This document shows positions 9,303 through 18,501 of a DNA stretch of 64,000 nucleotides, in pieces. The stretch lies in assembly GCF_900100435.1 (NCBI RefSeq), contig NZ_FNEX01000017.1, forward strand, positions 124,001-188,000, in the 5' to 3' direction. Numbering within the stretch: position 1 is the stretch's first letter; every line of letters begins with the position of its first letter. The translations under genes and the position numbers were made by a program. A model generated the notes under the pieces. The model ran no database searches. It was given only the letters and a program-made list of their open reading frames with translations, and was not told the DNA's origin. The DNA is from Pedobacter sp. ok626. Lineage in GTDB: Bacteria > Bacteroidota > Bacteroidia > Sphingobacteriales > Sphingobacteriaceae.

Positions 9303-12300
9303 TTAGAATCCGACATTTATACCTACAATAAAAGTCCTTGCAGTTGGATAAGTACCCTGATCTACACCTGGTGTAGTTGGGTCTGAACCGTTTACACTCG
9401 CTTCGGGATTATAGCCGCTGTACTTAGTAATAAGAAATGGGTTTTGACCTGTTACGTAAACCCGCAGGGTTTTAAGTGAAATTTTACGGATCAGCGCTTC
9501 ATTCAGCTGATAACCAAGGGTAATATTCCTTACCCGCAGGTAAGATCCATTTTCCACGGCATTTTTGACAAGTGCATTGGTAGTACCAATACTACTCCCA
9601 TTAGCTGGTTTTGGAAATTCTACATCACGGTCCGGCTGCGCAGGATCAAAATAATTCTGATAATAGCGTTTAGAAGTATTCAGGTTTCCATTACCCCCTA
9701 AAAGCTGTCTTAAATTACCATTAATTATATTTACACCCTGAACTCCTTGTATTAACACACTCAGATCAAACCTTTTATATTGAAAGGTATTGGTTAACCC
9801 GTAAGTAAAATCAGGTAAGCCATGACCTATCTCGGTTATATCATTTGCATTAACCTTTCCATCTCCGTCCTGATCTTTTACAATCCAATCTCCAACTTTA
9901 TTTCCACCAGGCACATGAGGATAACTGCTGAGATCGGTAGCATTTTTAAAAACACCAAGTACAGTATAGCCATACATAATGCCAAGTGGCTGCCCAACTT
10001 TTACCTGATAAGCATTATTCCATCCAAAAATAGCAGCAACAGCCGGTAAAGCAGATGGTCCTCCAAGGTCAAGGACCTTAGTTCTGTAACTAGAGAGGTT
10101 GGCATTTACTTTCCATTTGACACTACCAATACTAAAATTTGTGTTGGCGCTAAATTCTAGTCCTTTGTTATTTAGCCTTCCCAGATTAGCCTTATAAGAA
10201 GAAGCATAGCCTACAATTGCAGGCAATGCCTTGTTCAACAACATTCCATCAGAAATGCGGTTAAAATAATCTACAGTAAGGGTAACCCGATTATTTAACA
10301 AGCCCAAATCAACACCAAAATTGGTTTGAGTGTTCTTTTCCCAAGTCAGATATGGATTGGCAAAACCTACTTGTTGTGCCCCGTAAATTTTGGCACTCCC
10401 TGATGCATAATTCTTGTTGAGTGCAATTGAATTGGCATAAGTGAAGCTTCCAATATTGGCATTACCAGTTTTACCATAGCCCCCTCTTAATTTTAGCTCA
10501 TTAACACTAACCTTTTCCAATATTGGCTTAAGAAAACGTTCTTCACCTAATCTCCAACCCAAAGAAAATGATGGAAATACTGCGTAACGGTTACCTGGGC
10601 CAAATTTGGAAGATCCATCCTGCCTAATGGCTGCAGTAAGCAAATACTTTTTATTATAGTCATAAGTCAGCCTTCCAGCATAGGAGACAAAATCGTTGGC
10701 ATCAAACCCTTCTGTACCAATGGTATTTGTAGAAGCCAATGGACTCTCTACAGCAGTTGTCACAAAAGTTCCCGGTAAGCCAGCTGTATAATTAATCTGC
10801 GAAGTGTATTTTTGTGCCGAGAATAGTCCCAATAAATTGAAATGATGCTTGCCATAAGTTTTATCAAATGTTGCTGTATTCTCCCATACCCATCCAAAGC
10901 TATTACGTGCATTATCAGAAGCATAGATTCCGACAAGTGATGGGTTGGAAAATGAGGCCATCGGAGACTGGCTTGAAGCCATTGTTGCAGGAATATAAGC
11001 ATGAACCAATGTATTCTCCAATGTGGCACCAATGAAAGTTTTCAAGGTTAATCCTTTAATTGGGGTATAAGTTAAAAAGGCATTACTGAGTGTTTTAAAA
11101 GACCTTCCCCTGTTAATAGCCTGAGTAATAATATTAAGCGGATTAAAATAATTTGTAGGAAAGAAAGGTGAGGCCGGTGGCAAGATATAATTTAAAGCTG
11201 GATCATAAGCCTCTGCAAAATCTCCATTGTCACGATAAACAGGTACTACCGGAGGCATAGTAAGGGCTTGATTTAACGGACCCGGAAGATTATAATTGGA
11301 GAGCAGACCTGGTACACCTATGAGTTGATCAGAAACCCCCGCACCACTAAACTGTCCTGAAGCAGGTTGCCTATATTGTTCAGTGTATGATGGTGATACG
11401 GAGAATCCGAATTTTAGATTCTTGATGATATCAGCATCCAAATTTACCCGTACAGTAGTCCGGCTATATTCAGTGCCAATTAACACCCCCTTCTGCTTAA
11501 AATATCCTGCAGAAGCATTGAATCTGATCTTATCGCTACCCCCCGAAGCATTAAACTCTATGTTACTGATTGCAGCATTCCTGAATATCTGCTCCTGCCA
11601 GTTAACATCAGGCAGCGTAGTAGGACTTGTATTAAAAATACTGGGGTAAGCTCCTTTGTTAATCCGATAAATATCTTTCATATTGGAGATAAACTCATCC
11701 CGGTTCAAAACATCAACCAGACTAGTTACGGTTTGCACCCCAGTATGACTGGAAAGTGCAAATACGGTTTTACCTACTTTACCACGCTTAGTGGTAACCA
11801 GAATTACCCCATTTGCAGCCCTGGATCCATAAATCGACGCAGAAGCCGCATCTTTTAATATTTCTATGGACTCAATATCACTCGGGTTCAGCAATGTAAA
11901 ATTAGCGGAAGACTCTAATGGATATCCATCAACTACGTACAGCGGATCATTAGATGAACTTAATGAACTAATCCCCCGAACACGTATCGTCGGTGCCTCT
12001 CCGGGTTTTGCGCCCTGATCACTTTGAACCTGAATACCAGCGGCTAAACCAGCTAGAGCCTCACCAGGGGTACCCACAGGCTGATTGGCCAAGCTTGCCC
12101 CATCAACTTGTGAAATGGAAGAGCTGACTAGTTTACGCGATTGGGTACCATATCCCACAACCACAATCTCATTAAGCTTTGAATATGCAGGCTTTAACTT
12201 TACTTTAATTTCAGTTTGTCCATTAACATCTATTGATTGCGATTCATATCCGATGGAGCTAAATTCAAGTGTAGCCTTATTTCCCGGAACATTTAAAGTG

Positions 12301-12803
12301 AATACACCTAAATTATTACTGGTTACACCAATAGTAGTGCCTTTAAGCCGAATGGTAACACCAGGAAGTGGCTTCCCGTTTTCATCGGCAACTATACCGG
12401 TTATTCTGAGTTGCTGAACAATTTCAGACGGGTTTTTAATAACAGGGGTATTCTCTTTTAATGCAATGGTCTGCTGTATAATGGTATAGCTTACAGGCAA
12501 ATCTGACAGACATTTGTCTAATATATCATTAATGGGAGCCTCATTAAAATCAACATTTAGTTTTTTGGATTTAAGCATATCCAGTTTGCTAAAATATACA
12601 AAATGATAATTACTCTTCTTTTCAATAAGCGAGAGTATTTTTTCAACAGATATATTCCTTTCCTTAATAGATATTTTTTGGGCAAAACTACTGGCATGCA
12701 GCTCTGTAAGTGCTATAAATAAAATAATAGCTATTAATTTCATAACCAAAAAAATTTTAGGCATGCCGGACCACATAGCCCCGGGCTTCAATTTAAATTT
12801 CAT
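9303..12803 (-). CDS. SusC/RagA TonB-dependent outer-membrane transporter with STN domain (PUL 1)
   Basis: This is a 1166-residue outer-membrane beta-barrel that imports oligosaccharides using TonB energy. A signal peptide (to about residue 42, SSFAQ) is followed by an STN domain (about 45-115, KISIKERNISVEKILSLIE), a carboxypeptidase-regulatory-like domain (about 132-210) and the plug, which starts with the SusC hallmark VVVGYGTQ and contains GSRAANGVILVTTK. The barrel ends with the aromatic-terminated strand FIVGINVGF. The STN domain is the part known to signal to FecR anti-sigma factors, matching the FecR and ECF sigma genes just upstream. It is followed by susD after 18 bases. Confidence 0.97.
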   Translation of the reverse strand: MKFKLKPGAMWSGMPKIFLVMKLIAIILFIALTELHASSFAQKISIKERNISVEKILSLIEKKSNYHFVYFSKLDMLKSKKLNVDFNEAPINDILDKCLSDLPVSYTIIQQTIALKENTPVIKNPSEIVQQLRITGIVADENGKPLPGVTIRLKGTTIGVTSNNLGVFTLNVPGNKATLEFSSIGYESQSIDVNGQTEIKVKLKPAYSKLNEIVVVGYGTQSRKLVSSSISQVDGASLANQPVGTPGEALAGLAAGIQVQSDQGAKPGEAPTIRVRGISSLSSSNDPLYVVDGYPLESSANFTLLNPSDIESIEILKDAASASIYGSRAANGVILVTTKRGKVGKTVFALSSHTGVQTVTSLVDVLNRDEFISNMKDIYRINKGAYPSIFNTSPTTLPDVNWQEQIFRNAAISNIEFNASGGSDKIRFNASAGYFKQKGVLIGTEYSRTTVRVNLDADIIKNLKFGFSVSPSYTEQYRQPASGQFSGAGVSDQLIGVPGLLSNYNLPGPLNQALTMPPVVPVYRDNGDFAEAYDPALNYILPPASPFFPTNYFNPLNIITQAINRGRSFKTLSNAFLTYTPIKGLTLKTFIGATLENTLVHAYIPATMASSQSPMASFSNPSLVGIYASDNARNSFGWVWENTATFDKTYGKHHFNLLGLFSAQKYTSQINYTAGLPGTFVTTAVESPLASTNTIGTEGFDANDFVSYAGRLTYDYNKKYLLTAAIRQDGSSKFGPGNRYAVFPSFSLGWRLGEERFLKPILEKVSVNELKLRGGYGKTGNANIGSFTYANSIALNKNYASGSAKIYGAQQVGFANPYLTWEKNTQTNFGVDLGLLNNRVTLTVDYFNRISDGMLLNKALPAIVGYASSYKANLGRLNNKGLEFSANTNFSIGSVKWKVNANLSSYRTKVLDLGGPSALPAVAAIFGWNNAYQVKVGQPLGIMYGYTVLGVFKNATDLSSYPHVPGGNKVGDWIVKDQDGDGKVNANDITEIGHGLPDFTYGLTNTFQYKRFDLSVLIQGVQGVNIINGNLRQLLGGNGNLNTSKRYYQNYFDPAQPDRDVEFPKPANGSSIGTTNALVKNAVENGSYLRVRNITLGYQLNEALIRKISLKTLRVYVTGQNPFLITKYSGYNPEASVNGSDPTTPGVDQGTYPTARTFIVGINVGF

Positions 12804-12874
12804 ACTTTCGTATTGTTTGGGTTAAACGCTTTTAGTTCAATTAGTCGAGTCTGATAGTTGGGAACCCAAATACG

Positions 12875-12903
12875 GCCGGTTAAGTGGACCAACACTTACC
12901 GGC
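12875..12903 (-). other. Hairpin in fecR-susC intergenic region (leader of susC)
   Basis: GCCGGTtAAGTG pairs with CACTTACCGGC through an 11-bp stem with one bulged base and a 6-base loop. The flanks extend the pairing: GGGAAC and AAATA on one side face TATTT and GTTTCCC on the other, giving an imperfect stem over about 12861-12916. It lies in the 219-base gap between the fecR stop and susC start, about 70-110 bases before the susC ATG. There is no clear U-run, so it may be a partial terminator that sets the sigma/fecR to susCD ratio, or a leader RNA structure. Confidence 0.5.
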
Positions 12904-13022
12904 TATTTGTTTCCCAAAATCCCAGCTTATTCCAGGTATCTTTTTTTCATGATTACTGCTTTAGGTTTAATATTTGGTTAATTGGTAGTTTTTCAGGTTT
13001 TATTAACCTGTGGATCTTCAAT

Positions 13023-14237
13023 TTATTCGTTTAGTACAGTTATATTTTTTCCTTCAATTTTAAATTTCACACCGCCAAATTTCAATAGATTAATAAAGCC
13101 TGAGAAATTTACATTTCGGGATATTCTTCCTGAAATTTTAAGATCAGGTAAGTTCTTTTCATAAATCACATTTAAATCGTACCAGCGTGCGGCACTCAAC
13201 ATCAGCTCTTCTATACTCGCATTTTTAAATTCAAATACCCCATTTTTCCAGGCAATTGCTTCAGTAACGTCCGCATCGTAATCAATACTGATATTTTCAT
13301 TATTTGATCCGGGATTAACCAGCGATTGCTGCCCAGGTTTTAATATAGCCCGTTGATTTTTGAAAACTACTTTAACACTTCCTTCCAGCAAAGTCGTTTT
13401 CACAGTGGATTCATCGGCGTAACTTTTCACATTAAAATGTGTTCCAAGAACCTCCACTTGCTGCGTGTTCGTTTTTACAATAAAGGGATGTTTTTTGTCT
13501 TTAGCCACCTCAAAATAAGCTTCGCCATCCAAAGTAACTTCCCTTTTTTTAGCATGCGTAAAGGTTGTTGGAAAGGTAATTGACGAAGCTGCATTTAAAT
13601 ACGCAAAAGTTCCATCTGGTAAAATTACCTGATACTGTTCTCCGTTTCTGGTGGTAAGCGTATTGTACCTGGTTTCGCCATTGTCCTTACCCCTCATTTT
13701 ATAAACCAACTTCCCATCGGCCGTTTTGGTAATCGACACACCTGTTTCTTCGGCCAACTGACCATTCATTGCCTCCGATAACACAATTTTCTTACCATTT
13801 GCCAATGTTAGAGTAGCGGTAGTTTTCCCTGCCGGGATATCATTGATATGGGTAGCCATTAATAATCTCTGGTTAGTATTATGCTTATAAAACCAGAGAC
13901 CACCTGCAATTACCAAAAATACAGCTGCCGCAACTGCAATTCTCGACCAAAGACTCAACATCGCACTACCTTTATCACTGGCACCTACTACCGGAAAAGA
14001 ATCACCAAGTTTTTCCAAAGTTTTATTCCAAACCTTTTGTTCAATATTTTTCGAAAGCTCCTGAAATCTTTGCAGCTTATTTTGAACAACGTGCTCATCC
14101 ATCAACTGATTAAAATAGACCTCATTGTCCTCCGAAGAATTTTTCCACACATTTAACTCGTCCAGTTGTTCAGCAGTCAGCTGATCTCTAAAGTAGCCTA
14201 CAAGAAGCTTTGAGATATGAAATTCGGTTTCAAACAT
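13023..14237 (-). CDS. FecR family anti-sigma factor (PUL 1)
   Basis: This is an inner-membrane anti-sigma protein that holds the neighbouring ECF sigma and responds to the STN domain of SusC. ATG at 14237 (MFETEFHISKLLVGYF) is preferred; a TTG lies nine bases upstream. The N-terminal cytoplasmic part is followed by one membrane helix (IAVAAAVFLVIAGGLWFY, about 105-122), a periplasmic FecR domain (DGTFAYLNAASSITFP ... GEAYFEVAKDKKHPFIVKT ... VEVLGTHFNV) and a C-terminal DUF4974-like domain similar to the STN fold (FEFKNASIEELMLSAARWYDLNV). Its length of 404 aa is typical. It begins 77 bases after the sigma gene. Confidence 0.95.
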   Translation of the reverse strand: MFETEFHISKLLVGYFRDQLTAEQLDELNVWKNSSEDNEVYFNQLMDEHVVQNKLQRFQELSKNIEQKVWNKTLEKLGDSFPVVGASDKGSAMLSLWSRIAVAAAVFLVIAGGLWFYKHNTNQRLLMATHINDIPAGKTTATLTLANGKKIVLSEAMNGQLAEETGVSITKTADGKLVYKMRGKDNGETRYNTLTTRNGEQYQVILPDGTFAYLNAASSITFPTTFTHAKKREVTLDGEAYFEVAKDKKHPFIVKTNTQQVEVLGTHFNVKSYADESTVKTTLLEGSVKVVFKNQRAILKPGQQSLVNPGSNNENISIDYDADVTEAIAWKNGVFEFKNASIEELMLSAARWYDLNVIYEKNLPDLKISGRISRNVNFSGFINLLKFGGVKFKIEGKNITVLNE

Positions 14238-14314
14238 ATGGAGCACAATTAATAATTTAACATTGGTTTAATATAGAAGCTCCAAAAAAGTAAAAACGCC
14301 CAAAAGAATTTCAA

Positions 14315-14923
14315 TTATTTTCCCAAACCATCAATAAAGAGTAAAAAAGCCAGATAAAATGGCCCGGAGATATGCTTTTTCAAGAAAGCTGTCTTAAGCT
14401 GATCAACCGCCCTGGCCTTATGATTTCGAACAGTCTTTACAGATAAATTAAGTTGAAATGCAATTTCATCAGTTTTTTTGCCTTCAAAATAAATAAGGTT
14501 GAACACTTCCCTGCATCTTTCAGGTAAAGCATTAAGTTCCTGATCTAATACGTTCAGAAATTCAGCTTCAATAATTTCGTGCAAAATGGTACTTCCACTT
14601 TGTTCAAGTTGATTGAAGTAAAGCTGTTGGGCAGCTGTTTTACGCTTCAAATCTCTAAGATAGGTAAGACATACATTACGACAACGTATGTATAAATAGG
14701 CTTTAATATTTTCTGCTGTTTTAAAATCAGCCCGTTTTTCCCAAACTTTCACAAAGCACTCAGAAACAATGTCCTCCGTTTCCGACTCGTCCTGTGTTAG
14801 CCGAAGGGCAAAATAACATAAAGTCTTGTAATGTAATTTATAGAAGTGTTCAAGAGCCTGACTTTCGCCATCCCTAAATGTATTCATCCAATACGTTTCA
14901 TCCTTTTTGTCTATTGACTCCAT
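14315..14923 (-). CDS. ECF RNA polymerase sigma factor, FecI/SigW-like (PUL 1)
   Basis: A 202-residue extracytoplasmic-function sigma factor. Region 2 is seen in LHYKTLCYFALRLTQDESETEDIVSECFVKVWEKR, and region 4 in LPERCREVFNLIYFEGKKTDEIAFQLNLSVKTVRNHKARA, a helix-turn-helix for -35 recognition. A short hydrophobic tail (PFYLAFLLFIDGL) follows region 4, common among Bacteroidota FecI-like sigmas paired with FecR. It is the first gene of the minus-strand PUL 1 series, and it probably drives the susC promoter once released by FecR. No clear own promoter could be assigned upstream. Confidence 0.95.
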   Translation of the reverse strand: MESIDKKDETYWMNTFRDGESQALEHFYKLHYKTLCYFALRLTQDESETEDIVSECFVKVWEKRADFKTAENIKAYLYIRCRNVCLTYLRDLKRKTAAQQLYFNQLEQSGSTILHEIIEAEFLNVLDQELNALPERCREVFNLIYFEGKKTDEIAFQLNLSVKTVRNHKARAVDQLKTAFLKKHISGPFYLAFLLFIDGLGK

Positions 14924-15033
14924 CTATAATTTATATCGGAGAACAATATCTGTAATTATTTTCTAAACACCTTATATGTAATGAAATTAGGCGCGGGGAG
15001 TAAAGATTAAAGAACAAAAAGAAAATAAAAAAT

Positions 15034-15076
15034 AAAAAGCCCGAATACAAGTATTAAAACTGTATTCGGGCTTTTT
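15034..15076 (-). terminator. Rho-independent terminator of the gld operon
   Basis: AAAAAGCCCGAATACA (15034-15049) is perfectly complementary over 16 bases to TGTATTCGGGCTTTTT (15061-15076), with an 11-base loop. On the minus strand it ends in a T-run 27 bases after the gldN stop. The A/T flanks make it usable in both directions. Confidence 0.9.
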
Positions 15077-15102
15077 CACTTGCCGTTATTCCGGAGTTTA
15101 AA

Positions 15103-16053
15103 TTAATACTCCCACAAGCTTTGCTCGTAATCAGAAATAGATTTCTTAATCCTCTCCGACTCATGCAATTTTCTTGTGTCCTTAGGGTCAGTCTGACCTA
15201 ATATATCGATAATGTTTTTATTTGCCGGATTTGTTTCCTTGACTACATAACTTGAGAACAAACGTCTCACGAAGAAATCGTCAAAAGTAAGTTGTGATGC
15301 ATCGTTAAGCGGATTAGTCATACGCTTTTTGCTTAGTAACTCTCTTGCATCATCATAATAGATCCAGAATACTGGTTGCCAGTTTCCTTCAACCATTTTC
15401 ATCGGTGCAAGACCTATAATTCTTGGTTCAAAAATAGAACGCTTGATATCCAGAATCCAATCTTCCTTAATTCTGAATTTCAGAAACTCGTCAGATCTTA
15501 GCCTTCTCAATGTCGGTTCAGCAATTTTACCAGTTGTCGAATCAGCAACACCTTCAGTTACCCCCCTCGCACTTTGTAAAGCCTGCTGAGCAGTCAATGC
15601 AATTTTAAACGAGTCATTGTCTTCCAAAATCTTTCCTGCCGTTGTATCCTTAGAAGAATACACCGTCAGCTCTTCGTTACCTACAGCTTCAAGCAAGATA
15701 TCAATCAGTTTTGCACTTTCCGCTTTCAATACAGAGTTAATGGTATCTCTTAAGTCAATTTCACGCCAGATACGTTTTGCATAAAATACATCTTCTTCCC
15801 TTACATCAGCATACGGAACCATTACGTTACTGTCAACGTCTACTCTAACAGAGTAGCCATCCTTAGGAGGTGTTTTTATCTTTTTCTTCACCTTCGGCAC
15901 AGTATCGATAGATACAGCCGGAGCTGTTACCACAGGCGCCGCCACTGCAGCAGGTTTTACCGCTGGTTTAGTGGTTCGTTTCTTGTTGCTTTGCGCAAAA
16001 GAAGCCGAGCAAATAAACAGGAATAAGACTGTATACAAAACCTTTTTCATCAT
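15103..16053 (-). CDS. gldN: Type IX secretion / gliding protein GldN (PorN)
   Basis: GldN is a periplasmic partner of the outer-membrane lipoprotein GldK; together they form the ring of the type IX secretion system. The 316-residue protein has a signal peptide (MKKVLYTVLFLFICSASFAQ), then an alanine/proline/lysine-rich linker (about 25-70) and the conserved GldN core beginning DGYSVRVDVDSN with VREEDVFYAKRIWREIDLRD. Two consecutive ATGs are possible (16053 or 16050). It is the last gene of the gldKLMN set, five bases after gldM, which implies translational coupling, and is followed by a strong terminator. Confidence 0.95.
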   Translation of the reverse strand: MMKKVLYTVLFLFICSASFAQSNKKRTTKPAVKPAAVAAPVVTAPAVSIDTVPKVKKKIKTPPKDGYSVRVDVDSNVMVPYADVREEDVFYAKRIWREIDLRDTINSVLKAESAKLIDILLEAVGNEELTVYSSKDTTAGKILEDNDSFKIALTAQQALQSARGVTEGVADSTTGKIAEPTLRRLRSDEFLKFRIKEDWILDIKRSIFEPRIIGLAPMKMVEGNWQPVFWIYYDDARELLSKKRMTNPLNDASQLTFDDFFVRRLFSSYVVKETNPANKNIIDILGQTDPKDTRKLHESERIKKSISDYEQSLWEY

Positions 16054-16058
16054 CTCTT

Positions 16059-17600
16059 CTATTTAGCAATAAATGTTATTCCATCTAAAACCTTTTGTCT
16101 ACCATCAGGTCCTTCACAAACAATGTCTTTAAAAATAATCGTTGCACCAGGTTTAATAGAGTTCAAAGCACCTTTTATTTGACCACCAAAACCGCCACCA
16201 GGATTTGTAATGGTAACCGCGTCAGAACGTGGGTTGATAAAAGTAGCAGCAAACCTAACTACTCTAAATTTAACATCAAAAACAAAATCTTCCAGTTGGG
16301 TATCAATCGATCCCGCACCTTCCATCCATTCCAAAGGCACATTACCTCCAGATTTACCTTTAATGTATGCTTTTGGCGTAGGCAAAGCTTTAACTCTGAA
16401 TTGCTGAGCACCCAGGTTCAATGTTTTACCTCCCTGACTTGCAGAAACATTGATATTTACCGTTTTCCCAACCTGATCACCACCAACGCTTACAGCATAT
16501 TTTCCGCTTCCTTCTTTTCTAATCGATCCGCCAGAAATGGTCGCGTTTACACTTTCTAATGGGAAACCAGCAGCCGAAACTGAGAATGGATTTGGAATAC
16601 CCGCATAAATCACGTTCATTTTATCAGGAGAAACTGTCGCCGAAGGCTTGGCTACCTGATAGCTTTGTTCTGCAGTTGGATATTCTTTTACTGTACCGTC
16701 TGTTTGTTTCACGCGAATTACGCCTTTCCACTTAAACATACCCACAGCTCCAGTTCCACCAGTATAAGTTCCTTTACCGTCTTTTACAGAAAGGCTATTT
16801 CCGTTTACAGATATTTGTGGCGTAGAACGGCTATCACTAGCGGTTAAAAATACCTCAGCAGTGTAAGGTTGACCTTGAACCACATAAGAACTTGGCGCTA
16901 CAGCCACAGCCTCAAAATGATCCAGATTAACCAATGCTTTATCCATGTTACCGAATAATCTTTTCACGACATCAACTTCCGCGTTTTTCACGTCTGATTG
17001 GATTTTGCTTAAAATGGTATTGGCAGCCGTAAGTGGCGTACCCTCACCAAAATTAATGTCTACCCATTCTTTCTTACCATTTATGCCTTTCTTTGCATCT
17101 TTAGCTTCCAAAGAAAAAGTCACATTTGCACGGTCTTTCTCGTCTAACAGCTCAATCAATTTCTCGCGGGTCTCGTTAATCTTAGCTTTTAACTTAAAGC
17201 CTTCTTTACGGTTAACCATGATGCCTTGAGCAATATCCATGTTATCCCTAAGCTTAATATCGCCAGTTTCTTCATTGATACCCTCACCGGCTTTAAGGAA
17301 CTCGTCTTTTAATTGCTGAACATAATTATTCAAATCATCAGCAAGCGCCTTAGCCTTATTGGCCTTTTCCCAAATAGGCTGTGCTCTAGCTGGTTCGTCC
17401 TTTAATTTTGTATTTTCAAACGATGTAAATAACTGATCAATACTTGTACTTACGTTGGTTTTAGAAGAAACCAAACTGTCGTTTATATTTTTAAAGGCAT
17501 TTAGTATGGTATCTGATACGTTTAAAGCGAGCATCGCTAACAATACCAAATACATGATATTGATCATCTTCTGCCTCGTTGTTTCTTTTCCTCCGGCCAT
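16059..17600 (-). CDS. gldM: Type IX secretion motor protein GldM (PorM)
   Basis: GldM spans the inner membrane once and reaches through the periplasm to the GldK/GldN ring, transmitting proton-driven movement from GldL. The family signature is plain: the N-terminal GGKETTRQKMINIMYLVLLAMLALNVSD holds the single membrane helix (about 12-32), followed by a helical domain (about 35-225) and several beta-sandwich domains (about 230-513: AVAPSSYVVQGQPYTAEVFL, then PDKMNVIYAGIPNPFSVSAAG). The length (513 aa) is normal. It starts 47 bases after the gldL stop. Confidence 0.97.
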   Translation of the reverse strand: MAGGKETTRQKMINIMYLVLLAMLALNVSDTILNAFKNINDSLVSSKTNVSTSIDQLFTSFENTKLKDEPARAQPIWEKANKAKALADDLNNYVQQLKDEFLKAGEGINEETGDIKLRDNMDIAQGIMVNRKEGFKLKAKINETREKLIELLDEKDRANVTFSLEAKDAKKGINGKKEWVDINFGEGTPLTAANTILSKIQSDVKNAEVDVVKRLFGNMDKALVNLDHFEAVAVAPSSYVVQGQPYTAEVFLTASDSRSTPQISVNGNSLSVKDGKGTYTGGTGAVGMFKWKGVIRVKQTDGTVKEYPTAEQSYQVAKPSATVSPDKMNVIYAGIPNPFSVSAAGFPLESVNATISGGSIRKEGSGKYAVSVGGDQVGKTVNINVSASQGGKTLNLGAQQFRVKALPTPKAYIKGKSGGNVPLEWMEGAGSIDTQLEDFVFDVKFRVVRFAATFINPRSDAVTITNPGGGFGGQIKGALNSIKPGATIIFKDIVCEGPDGRQKVLDGITFIAK

Positions 17601-17647
17601 TTTATAATTAGGTCTGTTTGGTTAAATAATAACTAATTGATTGCTAA

Positions 17648-18451
17648 TTATACACGTGGCTGATTCATAGCAGACAGCATATTGCCATAGATGGCATTTA
17701 ATGAAGATAAGTTTTTGGCCAATTTACCAACCTCGTCTTTAAATTGTTTAGAATCTTCCATAGACTCGTTAAAGTTGCCCATCGTTAATGATAAGTTCTG
17801 ATAGAATTTATTCATCGATTTAAGGTGTGCACTTGAATCTTGTAATTCCAGTTCGTAAACCGCGTTTAAAGCAGATAGATTCTTAGCTAGCGCGTTCACC
17901 TGATCATGGTACGCAGTAGCTGAAGTATTGCTTTCGCCCAATTCGGCCAATTGACTAGTTGCTTTTTGGAAAGCACCATTCAATGAATCGAAACTTGCAG
18001 TAGCAGTTTTTATTTTAGCTGTAAATTCTGTTGTCGCAGCTGACGTATCAGCAACGTTTGAGATTGCAGCAACTTTATCGCCAAAAGTACGTAAGCCATT
18101 ACCAAGGCTTTCGATCAATTCAGGACCGATTTTAGCGTTAATCATGTTATCTAAGGCAGCGGTCGAAGAAGAACCAGCAACAGCAACCTGAGCAACTGGA
18201 ACTTTACGAGTTTCGCCATTATAATCCGCGCTTAATTCAGGGTATACTCTTTCCCAGGGAAGTTCTTGTTCTGGCTGTCTAAAACCTGTTAAGAAAAATA
18301 AACAAGCTTCAACACCCAAACCAATACCTATCGCGTAATTACCAAAGGCTCCTCCAATATGTAATATTTTAAACAGGGCGCCTATAATTACAATACTGGC
18401 TCCCCATGATATTGCAACGTGTAACCAATCGAATTTCTTTTTTGTTGCCAT
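17648..18451 (-). CDS. gldL: Type IX secretion motor protein GldL (PorL)
   Basis: GldL is the inner-membrane proton-channel partner of GldM. Two membrane helices are seen at the N-terminus (about 10-30, VAISWGASIVIIGALFKILHI, and about 35-55, YAIGIGLGVEACLFFLTGF). Glu49 in the second helix is the likely proton-path acid, by analogy with known GldL. The remaining 200 residues are a cytoplasmic, mostly helical tail with heptad-like stretches in which two similar segments (KNLSALNAVYELELQDSS and KNLSSLNAIYGNMLSAM) recur. It lies between gldK and gldM. Confidence 0.96.
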   Translation of the reverse strand: MATKKKFDWLHVAISWGASIVIIGALFKILHIGGAFGNYAIGIGLGVEACLFFLTGFRQPEQELPWERVYPELSADYNGETRKVPVAQVAVAGSSSTAALDNMINAKIGPELIESLGNGLRTFGDKVAAISNVADTSAATTEFTAKIKTATASFDSLNGAFQKATSQLAELGESNTSATAYHDQVNALAKNLSALNAVYELELQDSSAHLKSMNKFYQNLSLTMGNFNESMEDSKQFKDEVGKLAKNLSSLNAIYGNMLSAMNQPRV

Positions 18452-18501
18452 TTTCTTCGTTAATAAGGATGTTTGTGATTTTTGTGTTTGTTGGTTTTTT
18501 A

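Noticed and set aside
16095..16559. Antisense open frame of 154 codons inside gldM
   Set aside because: gldM is conserved through this stretch and the antisense frame has no recognisable domain, signal or promoter.
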